NCBI RefSeq assembly: GCF_002245895.1
Contig: NZ_NPJZ01000001.1
Coordinates: 2,640,501 to 2,704,500, forward strand
DNA length: 64,000 nt
Source of the DNA: Rhodococcus sp. OK302
GTDB lineage: Bacteria; Actinomycetota; Actinomycetes; Mycobacteriales; Mycobacteriaceae
Direction of reading: 5' to 3'
The notes beneath the pieces are model-generated. The model was not told the origin of the DNA. It was given only the letters and a program-made list of their open reading frames with translations, and ran no database searches. Numbering within the stretch: position 1 is the first letter of the stretch; the number at the start of each line of letters is the position of its first letter. Positions 29,501 to 41,500 of the stretch are shown here, one piece after another. Position numbers and translations under genes: made by a program.

Positions 29501-32500
29501 GGCGAAATCGAAGCAGCCCTTACACGTTGTGACGGTGTTGCGCATGCCGTGGTCATTGTGCGAACTGACGAGCATTTCGGGGATCGTCTTGTCGGGTATG
29601 TAGTTCCGAAGTCGGGAGCCACCGTAGTACCCGCAACGGTGACGGCATCAGTCTCGAAGTTCTTGACCGGATACATGGTTCCGGACGCGATTCTTGTCCT
29701 CGACTCCATTCCCTTGACCGCGGCAGGAAAGACCGATACACAGTCACTTCCCGACCCGGAGTTTGTGGCCAAGACCTATCAGGCGCCGGTCTCCTCTGCT
29801 GAAGAGGCTGTTGCCCAGGTCTTTTCCGAGGTTCTCGGCGTTGCCCACGTTGGTCGCAACGACGACTTCTTCGAACTTGGTGGAAACTCGTTGGTCGCGA
29901 CTCGGGTGGCGGCCAGGCTCGGCGACGCTCTCGACACGACCGTCCCCGTCAGAGCATTGTTCGAGGACTCAACGGTTGCGGCCTTGGCAGCTCGCCTCGA
30001 GGTGCATTCAGGTTCCGGTGCCGTGGCGGCGCTGGTTCCGCAGACGCGTCCCGCACGAATTCCGTTGTCGTTGGCGCAGCAGCGGATGTGGTTCCTCAAT
30101 CGCTTCGAACCGGAATCTGCCGTCAACAACATTCCGATTGCAATCCGGATCGCCGGTGCGCTCGACGTGGATGCCCTGAGCCAGGCGATTCGCGACGTGA
30201 TCGGGCGCCACGAAGTGTTGCGCACCGTATACCCGGACATCGACGGTGTCGGGTACCAGGAGATCCTGCCGGCAGATGTAGCTCTCGAACTGGTTCCGAC
30301 GGCGCTGACAGCTGCTGAACTGCCCGAAGCAGTCGCGAATTTGGCGACGGCACCCTTCGACGTGACGTCCGAGATTCCGTTGCGGGCAGCGTTGTATCGA
30401 GTGGATTCAGCGGATTACATTCTGATGTTCGTGGTCCACCACATCTCCACCGACGGTTTCTCCATGGGACCGCTTACCCGCGACGTCATGGTCGCGTATG
30501 AGGCACGTACCCGTCACCGCGTTCCGGAGTGGGCACCGTTGCCGGTGCAGTACGCGGATTACACGCTGTGGCAGCGCAGCGTTCTCGGTTCGGAGGACGA
30601 TTCCGAATCGATCATCGCGAAGCAGATCGCGTACTGGTCTGCAGCACTTGCCGATCTGCCCTCGCAGTTGGATCTGCCGAGTGATCGCACCCGCCCCGAG
30701 GTTGCATCAGGACAGGGTGCCACTGTGTCCTTCGACCTCGATGTTGACCTGCACGACGCAATCAATGAGCTGGCACTGCAATCCAACTCCACACCGTTCA
30801 TGGTCGTGCACGCGGCGTTGGCCGTTTTGCTGTCACGATTGACGGCGACGACGGATATCGCGATCGGAACTCCGATTGCCGGTCGCGGAGACGCGCAGCT
30901 CGACAATCTGATCGGCATGTTCGTCAACACCCTGGTGCTGCGTACCGAGGTCGATCCGTCGATGTCGTTCACCGAATTGCTGGCTTCTGCACGTGAAGTG
31001 GATCTGCAGGCCTTCGCGCACGCGGATGTTCCGTTCGAGCGTCTCGTCGAGGCTATCGATCCGGTGCGCTCGCGCGCACATCACCCGCTGTTCCAGGTGG
31101 CGTTGACTTTCCAGAATCTGGAGCACACCACGCTGCAACTCAGTGATCTCGCAATCACTATCGACAATGCAGACTTGGCGTTGGCCAAGTTCGACCTCCA
31201 GCTGACCATCACGGAAAGAACAAACGAATCCGGCTCTGCTGCCGGTATTTCGGCGTCCTTGACATATGCGACAGATCTGTTCGACGAATCCACTGTGACG
31301 TCGTTCGCTGATCGGTTCGCCTCGATCTTGCGTGCGGTTTCTGCTGATCCGAGTGTTGTTGTCGGTGATGTCGATGTCCTGGCTGCGGGCGAGTTGGATC
31401 GGGTGCTCTCGTGGAGCGAGACCGGGGTTGATTCCGGTGTTTCGTCGACGTTGCCGGCGTGGTTCGACGTTGCGGTGTCGCGGTTCGGTGATCGGACTGC
31501 GGTGCGGTTCGGTGACGTGTCGTTGTCGTACGGTGAGTTGTCGGATCGGGCGAATCGTTTGGCGCGCCGGTTGATTGCTCAGGGTTGCGGTCCGGAGTCG
31601 TTGGTGGCTGTGGCGTTGCCGCGGTCGGCTGATCTTGTGGTGGCGTTGTTGGCGGTGGTGCAGACCGGTGCGGGGTATCTGCCGGTGGATCCGTCGTATC
31701 CGGTTGATCGTATTGAGTTCATGTTGGCGGATGCTGCGCCGGTGTGTGCGATTTCGTGGTCGGGTCGTGAGTTGGTGTTGCCGGTGGATCTGCCGGTGGT
31801 CGATATCGACACGGTTGATCTGTCGGGTGTGGATGGTTCGCCGATCTCGGATTCGGATCGTGTTGCGCCGCTGCGGACCTCGAATGTTGCGTATGTGATT
31901 TACACGTCGGGTTCGACGGGTCGCCCGAAGGGTGTGCAGGTTCCGCATTCGACGGTGGCGAAGTTGTTCGCGAATACCGAGAGTGTGTACGGGTTCGACG
32001 AGTCCGATGTGTGGACGATGTTCCACAGTTATGCGTTCGACTTTTCGGTGTGGGAGCTGTGGGGTCCGCTGCTGTACGGCGGCACGTTGGTTGTGGTCGA
32101 TTACGTGACGTCGCGTTCGCCGGAGCAGTTCCTGGAATTGCTGGCGCGGGAGCGGGTGACGGTTCTGAATCAGACGCCGTCGGCGTTCTATCAGTTGGCT
32201 GAGGCTGATCGGTTGGCATCCGAATCCGGTGCGGCGCTGGAGTTGTCGTTGCGTTGGGTTGTTTTCGGCGGCGAGGCGCTCGAGCTTCGGCGGTTGTCGG
32301 AGTGGTACGGCCGCCGCGGTGACGTGTCGCCGACGTTGGTGAACATGTACGGCATCACGGAGACGACGGTGCATGTGTCGCATCGCGTGCTGGATGTGGT
32401 GATGGCGGCGGATGCGTCGGCGAGTGTTGTGGGTCAGGCTATTTCGGGTCTGCAGGTGTTCGTGTTGGATAGGCGTTTGGCTCCGGTGCCGGTGGGTGTC

Positions 32501-35500
32501 GCGGGTGAGATGTATGTCTCGGGTGTGCAGTTGGCTCGGGGTTACCTCGGCCAGGCTGGGTTGACGTCGACTCGTTTTGTGGCGAGTCCGTTCTCTGCTG
32601 GTGAGGTGCTGTATCGCACGGGTGACGTCGCCTCGTGGAACGCGGACGGTGATCTGGAGTATCTGGGTCGCGCGGATGATCAGGTGAAGATCCGTGGTTT
32701 CCGGATCGAGATCGGTGAGATCGAGTCTGCTGTGCTGGCGGATGTGTCGGTGGCGCAGACGGCTGTGATCGTGCGTGAGGATTCGCCGGGGGATCAGCGT
32801 CTGGTGGCGTATGTGGTGCCGGCGATCGGTGCGAGTGTGTCGGTGGACGAGTTGCGGGCGGGTGTTGCCGGTGTGTTGCCGGAGTACATGGTGCCGTCGG
32901 CGTTTGTGGTGTTGGATGCGATTCCGTTGACGGTGAACGGGAAGTTGGATCGTCGGGCGTTGCCGGTGCCGTCGCTGCGGACTCGGGTGTTCCGGGCGCC
33001 GACGTCGGTGGTGGAAGAGGTTGTTGCGCAGACGTTTGCGGATGTTCTGGGTATCGAGCGTGTGGGCTTGGATGATGATTTCTTTGCTCTGGGTGGCAAC
33101 TCGTTGGTGGCGACGCAGGTTGTGTCTCGTTTGGGTCAGGCTTTGGATGCTTCTGTGGGTGTGCGGGAGTTGTTCGAGGCGTCGACGGTTGCAGAGTTGG
33201 CAGCACGGATCGGCGGATACGTCGGTGCCGGGGCACAGTCTGCCCTTATGCCGCAGGAACGTCCGGCCAAGATTCCGTTGTCGTTCGCGCAGCAGCGGAT
33301 GTGGTTCCTCAATCGCTTCGATACAGCATCAACTGTCAACAACATCCCCGTGGCTGTGAGGTTGACAGGCAGCCTGGACATCGACGCTCTTCGTACCGCG
33401 ATTCTGGACGTCATCACACGGCACGAAGCACTTCGCACGCTGTACCCGGAAATCGAAGGCATCGGCTATCAGCAGATCCTCGAACCTGAAGCTGTCGCGC
33501 TTGCACTCGATGTGGCGCGGATCAACAATGAGCAGTTGAACACTGAACTGTATGCGTTCTTCGGAGAGCACTTCGACGTCACCGTCGAGGTTCCGTTGCG
33601 GGCCAAGCTGTTCCAGGTTGCCGACAGTGAGTTCGTGCTTTCCTTCGTGATCCACCACATCTCCACCGACGGTTTCTCGATGGGACCGTTGACTCGCGAT
33701 GTGATGACTGCGTACTTCGCACGTAGCAATGGACAAGCCCCCGCGTGGACACCGTTGCCGGTGCAGTATGCCGACTACGCGTTGTGGCAGCGTGAGGTAC
33801 TCGGTTCCGAGGACGACCCACAGTCCGTCATCGCACAGCAGATCTCCTACTGGAATGACACTCTCGCGGACTTGCCGGAACTGTTGGACCTGCCGAGTGA
33901 TCGCACGCGTCCCGAGATCGCTTCGGGTCGAGGATCGAACCACGCATTCGAGATCGACCCGCAGTTGTGGGCCGATGTCGAAGCAATAGGCCAGAGCGCC
34001 AACGCGACCCCGTTCATGGTTGTCCATTCAGCATTGGCCGTATTGCTCGCACGGATGTCCGCGACCACTGATATCGCGATCGGTGCACCGATCGCGGGCC
34101 GCGGCGAAGCGGAACTCGACGATCTGATCGGCATGTTCGTCAACACCCTGGTGCTGCGTACCGAGGTCGATCCGTCGATGTCGTTCACCGAATTGCTGGC
34201 CTCTGCACGTGAAGTGGATCTGCAGGCCTTCGCGCACGCGGATGTTCCGTTCGAGCGCCTCGTCGAGGCCATCGATCCTGTTCGCTCACAGGCACACCAC
34301 CCGCTGTTCCAGGTTGCTCTGACGTTCCAGAACCTCGGCCAGAGTGCTCTCGAATTGCCCGGACTCACCGTCGGCGCAGTCGAATTCGATGCGGCAGTTG
34401 CCAAGTTCGACCTCCAGTTCACGCTCGAGGAATCCGACACGAACAGCATGTCCGTCACTCTGACGTATGCCACGGATCTGTTCGACGCATCGACGGCAGC
34501 CACATTCGCGGATCGATTCCTTCGGATTCTCCGTGGAGTGGTAGCTGATTCCGCAGTGGCTGTCGGTGATGTCGATGTGCTCGTAGAGGGCGAACGAAAC
34601 CTACTGTCGGCGTTCAGTGCAAGTTCCGCTGATTCCGGTGTTTCGTCGACGTTGCCGGCGTGGTTCGACGTTGCGGTGTCGCGGTTCGGTGATCGGACTG
34701 CGGTGCGGTTCGGTGACGTGTCGTTGTCGTACGGTGAGTTGTCGGATCGGGCGAATCGTTTGGCGCGCCGGTTGATTGCTCAGGGTTGCGGTCCGGAGTC
34801 GTTGGTGGCTGTGGCGTTGCCGCGGTCGGCTGATCTTGTGGTGGCGTTGTTGGCGGTGGTGCAGACCGGTGCGGGGTATCTGCCGGTGGATCCGTCGTAT
34901 CCGGTTGATCGTATTGAGTTCATGTTGGCGGATGCTGCGCCGGTGTGTGCGATTTCGTGGTCGGGTCGTGAGTTGGTGTTGCCGGTGGATCTGCCGGTGG
35001 TCGATATCGACAAGGTTGATCTGTCGGGTGTGGATGGTTCGCCGATCTCGGATTCGGATCGTGTTGCGCCGCTGCGGACCTCGAATGTTGCGTATGTGAT
35101 TTACACGTCGGGTTCGACGGGTCGCCCGAAGGGTGTGCAGGTTCCGCATTCGACGGTGGCGAAGTTGTTCGCGAATACCGAGAGTGTGTACGGATTCGAC
35201 GAGTCCGATGTGTGGACGATGTTCCACAGTTATGCGTTCGACTTTTCGGTGTGGGAGCTGTGGGGTCCGCTGCTGTACGGCGGCACGTTGGTTGTGGTCG
35301 ATTACGTGACGTCGCGTTCGCCGGAGCAGTTCCTGGAATTGCTGGCGCGGGAGCGGGTGACGGTTCTGAATCAGACGCCGTCGGCGTTCTATCAGTTGGC
35401 TGAGGCTGATCGGTTGGCATCCGAATCCGGTGCGGCGCTGGAGTTGTCGTTGCGTTGGGTTGTTTTCGGCGGCGAGGCGCTCGAGCTTCGGCGGTTGTCG

Positions 35501-38500
35501 GAGTGGTACGGCCGCCGCGGTGACGTGTCGCCGACGTTGGTGAACATGTACGGCATCACGGAGACGACGGTGCATGTGTCGCATCGCGTGCTGGATGTGG
35601 TGATGGCGGCGGATGCGTCGGCGAGTGTTGTGGGTCAGGCTATTTCGGGTCTGCAGGTGTTCGTGTTGGATAGGCGTTTGGCTCCGGTGCCGGTGGGTGT
35701 CGCGGGTGAGATGTATGTCTCGGGTGTGCAGTTGGCTCGGGGTTACCTCGGCCAGGCTGGGTTGACGTCGACTCGTTTTGTGGCGAGTCCGTTCTCTGCT
35801 GGTGAGGTGCTGTATCGCACGGGTGACGTCGCCTCGTGGAACGCGGACGGTGATCTGGAGTATCTGGGTCGCGCGGATGATCAGGTGAAGATCCGTGGTT
35901 TCCGGATCGAGATCGGTGAGATCGAGTCTGCTGTGCTGGCGGATGTGTCGGTGGCGCAGACGGCTGTGATCGTGCGTGAGGATTCGCCGGGGGATCAGCG
36001 TCTGGTGGCGTATGTGGTGCCGGCGATCGGTGCGAGTGTGTCGGTGGACGAGTTGCGGGCGGGTGTTGCCGGTGTGTTGCCGGAGTACATGGTGCCGTCG
36101 GCGTTTGTGGTGTTGGATGCGATTCCGTTGACGGTGAACGGGAAGTTGGATCGTCGGGCGTTGCCGGTGCCGTCGCTGCGGACTCGGGTGTTCCGGGCGC
36201 CGACGTCGGTGGTGGAAGAGGTTGTTGCGCAGACGTTTGCGGATGTTCTGGGTATCGAGCGTGTGGGCTTGGATGATGATTTCTTTGCTCTGGGTGGCAA
36301 CTCGTTGGTGGCGACGCAGGTTGTGTCTCGTTTGGGTCAGGCTTTGGATGCTTCTGTGGGTGTGCGGGAGTTGTTCGAGGCGTCGACGGTTGCAGAGTTG
36401 GCGGCCCGTTTGGGCTCGCACATGGGCGGCGGTTCACGCCTCGCACTGACTGCGCAGAATCGACCGGCGCAGGTGCCGCTGTCATTCGCGCAGCAGCGGA
36501 TGTGGTTCCTCAACCAGTTGGATACCACTTCTGCTGCCAGCAACATTCCGATGGCAATTACGCTCACCGGTGAGCTGGATCAGGCAGCCTTGTACGACGC
36601 CGTCATGGACGTGCTCAAGCGCCATGAGGTTCTGCGTACGGTCTACCCCGAGGTTGACGGCACGGGATACCAGCGGATTCTTCCGGCAGCGGCGGTTCCG
36701 GTAAATCTTGCTCCGGTACAGGTCGATGCGTCCGACATCGTGTCGGCCGTGACCGAATTCTGTTCGGCCGGTTTCGACGTCACCACTGAGGTTCCGTTGC
36801 GGGCCACACTGTTCCAGGTTGTCGACAACAGTTTTGTCCTGGCCATCGTCATCCATCACATCTCCACCGACGGTTTCTCGATGGGACCGTTGACTCGCGA
36901 TGTGATGAGTGCGTACTACGCGCGGTCAGCGGGAAACACTCCGACGTGGGCGCCGTTGCCGGTTCAGTACGCAGACTATGCGCTGTGGCAGCGGGAGGTT
37001 CTCGGATCGGAAGCCGACGCCGAATCTGTTCTGGCTCAGCAAATCGACTACTGGGCACGCACGCTCGATGGTGTCCCGGATCAGATCACACTGCCGAGCG
37101 ACCGAGTTCGCCCGGCTGTGTTCACAGGGCGCGGCGCAACACTGAGTTTCCCCGTCTCTGCCGAGACACATCGCGGGCTACTCGCAGTAGCACGCGATAA
37201 CCAGGCGTCGCTGTTCATGGTGATGCACTCGGCATTGGCAACCCTGCTCGCACGGTTGTCCGGTACCGCTGACATTGCCGTCGGTACACCCGTCGCCGGT
37301 CGCGGTGAGGCGGAACTCGACGATCTGATCGGCATGTTCGTCAACACCTTGGTGCTGCGTACCGAGGTGGATCCGGGGATGCGTTTCCGCGATCTACTGG
37401 CGTCCGCGCGCGAGACCGACCTTGCAGCCTTTGCGCACGGAGACGTGCCGTTCGAGCGGTTGGTCGATGTTCTCGATCCCGTTCGCTCGCAGGCTCACAA
37501 TCCGTTGTTCCAGGTGGCCTTGGCCTTCCAGAACCTGAGGCAGAGCCAACTGACTCTGCCGGGGCTCGACATCGCAGAGTTCGACATCACCGAAACCGTT
37601 GCCAAGTTCGATCTGCAGTTGACGTTGGTCGAAGCTGTTGACGGTCAAGGAATGACGGCGACCTTCACTTACGCGACGGATCTGTTCGACGAGGGGACAG
37701 TTGTCTCCTTCGCTGCCCGGTTGACTCGCATTCTCGAAGCGGTTGTCGTGGATGCTGCCCAGCCCGTCGGCGACATCGACATCCTCGAAATACCTGAGCG
37801 TCTCGAATTGACCAGTTGTCGAGCATCTTCGGGTATCTCACCGAAGCCTTTGGCCGACATCCTGGCCGAGACCGCATTGCAGTATCCGGGCAACGAGGCA
37901 CTCCGCTTCGAGGATCGTTCGATGACCTATGCCGAGGTCGACGCGTGGTCCTCCCAGCTTGCCCGCGTTCTGATCGCCCGTGGTTTGGGTGCGGAAGATC
38001 TGGTGGCGGTATCGATTCCGCGTTCCATCGAATCGGTTCTGCTCGTGTGGGCGGTGTCCAAGACCGGTGCGGCCGTGGTACCGATCGATCCGCATTACCC
38101 GGCTGACCGCATCGCACACATGGTGTCCGACTCGGGTGTCGCAGTAGGCCTGACGCTGGAAGCCGAAGTGGCGGGTCTCACGGATACCGTCGAGTGGCTA
38201 GCCGTCGACAGTGCGCACTGTGCCGAACTGATGGCAGCGCAGGACAGTTCACCAGTGCGCGCCGACGAGCGCGTTCGCCCGGTTCTGCCGGCACATCCGG
38301 CCTGGGTGATCTACACCTCGGGAACTACGGGCTTGCCCAAGGGCGTCGTGGCAACCGGCGCCGGCCTCGCGAGCTTCAGTGCGACGCAGGCACAGCACTA
38401 CAAGGTCACTCCGAACTCTCGCACCCTGCACTTCGCATCGCCGAGCTTCGATGCGTCCATGCTCGAGCTGTTCCTGGCTGTAGCTACCGGCGCAGCCATG

Positions 38501-41500
38501 GTGATCGTGCCGACGTCGATCTATGGCGGCGACGAGTTGACTGAACTGTTCACGTCGGAACGTGTCACGCATGCGTTCATTACGCCGGCGGCTTTGGCGT
38601 CGATGGACCCGTCCGGTCTCGACGACCTCGCAGTTGTCGGGGTGGGAGGCGAGGCGTATTCGCCGGAGTTGATGGCGAAGTGGGCGGATCAGCCGAATCG
38701 TCGTCGGACTTTCCTCAATGTGTACGGACCGACCGAGACCACCATCGTCACCAACGTCAGTGAGCCGTTGATGCCGGGCGACCGGATGACCATCGGCGGA
38801 ACCATCGGCGACATGGCGGCATTCGTGCTTGATACGCGTTTGCAGCCCGTTCCGGTGGGTGTTGCCGGTGAGCTGTATCTTTCGGGCCCGCAGGTTACGC
38901 GCGGTTACCATCGCCGTCCGGGTTTGAGTGCGGATCGTTTTGTCGCGAACCCGCACGGTCTGCCCGGTGAGCGCATGTACCGCACGGGTGACATTGTGCG
39001 CTGGACTGATCAGTTCGCGGTGGAGTATGTGGGTCGCAACGACTTCCAGGTCAAGATCCGTGGTTTCCGTATCGAGCTCGGTGAGATCGACGCGGCCCTT
39101 ACGGCACATTCCGACGTCGAGTTTGCAGCGACGATGGGCACGACCCTGGCATCGGGTGCGACCGCGCTGGTTTCGTACGTATTCATCGGCAAGGATTCGG
39201 CTGTGAGTTCGGCAGAGCTGAGTGAGTTCGTCTCGCGCACTCTGCCCGCGCATATGGTGCCGGCGTCGATCATGGTTTTGTCCGACATGCCGTTGACCCC
39301 GGCGGGCAAGCTGGATCGAAAGGCTCTGCCCGAGCCCGTATTCGAGGTCAAGGAGTTCCGCGCTCCCACCACGGAGATGGAACGAATCCTCAGCGAGGTC
39401 TTCGCGGACGTACTCGGACTTGACCAGATCGGCACCGACGATTCGTTCTTCGCTCAGGGCGGCGACTCGATCATGTCGATTCAGTTGGTTTCGCGCGCCA
39501 AGGGACGTGGAATTCTCTTCTCTCCCAAGGATGTGTTCGAGAACAAGACTGTTGCGGCACTGGCGGAGGTCGCTGTATTCGGCTCCGATGCCGACGTAGC
39601 CACTGTTCTGGCGGAGATCGAGGGCGGTGGCACCGGTTGGATGCCGCTGACTCCGATCGAGCGATTCATGTTCGAACGTCCCGGTAGCTACCAGCGATTC
39701 AACCAGTTGTTGACGCTGGAACTTCCGCAGGGAATCGACCGGACCGGCGTTGTCGAAACATTGACCGCTGTGATCGATCACCACGACATGTTCCGATCGC
39801 GTCTCGTGAACGATCAGCGCGGTCCCGGCCTGTCGGTGTCCGAGCCCGGCACGGTCGATGCCGACGCACTGGTACGCCGGGTGTCGGTGGATCCCGCAGT
39901 GGCAGAAGCAGAACTGACTGCCATCGCGTCGGGAGCACTCGACGATGCACTCGGTCGATTGAATCCCGCAGCGGGCGTCATGGCGCAGTTCGTCTGGATC
40001 GACTTCGGCGACGAGCGCACCGGGCGGTTGATCGTCGCGGCGCACCACCTGATCGTCGACGGCGTCTCCTGGCGAATCATCGTGCCGGACTTGATCTCTG
40101 CGTGGGCGCAGCGATCGGGCGGAACAACGCCCGTGCTCGAACCGACGGGCACGTCCATGCGTACCTGGGCACATTCGTTGGCTGCGGAATCGCGGTCCGA
40201 CAAGCGTCTTGCAGAATTGGCGCGCTGGCGTACGACGCTGTCGACGCCGGACCCGGTTCTCGGCTCGCGGGCATTCAACCCGTCCGTCGATGTTGCGGCA
40301 ACAGTGGAGCGCGTACGCGTCGAGGTACCCGCCGACGTCACGGAAACCCTCCTGACCACGTTGCCGGAGGTGTTCCGCGGCGGTGCCAACGACGGACTAT
40401 TGGCCGGACTGGCTCTGGCGCTGGTGCGTTGGCGTCGTGAACGAGGTATCAGCACCGAAGCAGCATTGCTCCAACTCGAAGGCCACGGCCGCGAAGAAGG
40501 CGTAGTTCCGGGAGCAGATCTCTCACGCACAGTCGGTTGGTTCACGGCTGCATTCCCGATTAGCCTCGATCTGGCCGGTATCGACGTCGACGATGCGTTC
40601 AACGCCGGAGTCGCGGCAGGACAGTCGATCAAGGCAGTCAAGGAACAGTTGCTCGCTATCCCGGACAAGGGAGTGGGCTACGGACTGCTGCGTTACCTGA
40701 ACGACGAGACTCGGGCGGAACTCACGAAACGCAGTAGCGGTCAGATCAGCTTCAACTACCTGGGCCGCATTGTGGCGGAGGATATTCCGGCTGCAGCCCA
40801 GGAGCTCGGATGGATTCCGGCTCGGGACTTCTCCGAAGTCAGTGCGCCGGAAGACCCGGACATGCCCGCCAACAAGGTCGTCGACATCAATGCCATCGTC
40901 AACGACGGAGCCGGCGGAGCAGTGCTCGAAGCGTCGTTTGCGTTCCCGAGCGGCCTTCTGACCGAGGCAGAAGTCCAGGCTCTGGCCGATCTGTGGGTCG
41001 AAGCCCTGACGGCCTTGGCGAAGCACGCACGCACCACGGACGCCGGCGGACTCACACCGTCGGACGTGCCGCTGGTAACGCTCACCCAACAGGACCTCGA
41101 CGGCTTCGAGCAGCGTTTCCCCGCTGTGCAGGACGTGTGGCCGCTCGCACCGCTGCAGTCAGGCCTGCTCTTCCATGCCGTGATGGCCGAGTCGACCGTC
41201 GACCTGTACTCGGTGCAGATGGTGCTGTCACTCTCCGGCCGTGTCGACGCAGATCGACTGCACGCTGCCGCGCAGAGCATCGTCGACCGTCATCCGAACC
41301 TCCGGACCGCCTTTGTCGTCGACGGAACCGGCACACCTGTGCAGGTTGTTCTCGGCGGAGTTGACGTACCGTGGCGCGAGATCGATCTCAGTGAGATCGC
41401 CGATGTAACTGAACGCACTGCCGAGTTGGATCGACTACTCGTCGAGGACCAGGCAACACACTTCGACATGTCCACCCCGCCGTTGATCAAGTTCACGCTG

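Larger units (their letters stand above)
30055..33215 (+). other. NRPS1 module 4: C4, A4 (Thr), T4
   Basis: C4 has HHISTDG. A4 code DFWNVGMVHK is the threonine code. The A4-T4 DNA (31429-33201) is nearly identical to A5-T5 and has a codon style unlike C4. Confidence 0.9.
33270..36415 (+). other. NRPS1 module 5: C5, A5 (Thr), T5
   Basis: C5 has HHISTDG. A5 differs from A4 at one visible residue (Lys for Thr in the VDIDxVDLSG segment), which lies outside the pocket, so it also selects threonine. Confidence 0.9.

Noticed and set aside
30833..32383. Long minus-strand open frame opposite A4 (and similar ones at 34601-36421 and 42632-44236)
   Set aside because: They are mirror images of A domains with skewed codon use, rich in Arg/His/Thr/Pro with no recognisable domain or ribosome binding site. 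The plus-strand frame encodes a clear NRPS.
31429..36402. Duplicated block considered as an insertion sequence or transposon
   Set aside because: There is no transposase, terminal inverted repeat or target duplication. The content is an in-frame A-T unit of the NRPS.
39633..41085. Epimerase region first considered another condensation domain
   Set aside because: The [14 protein letters not shown] and FNYLG motifs and the preceding GGDSI carrier are specific to epimerisation domains.
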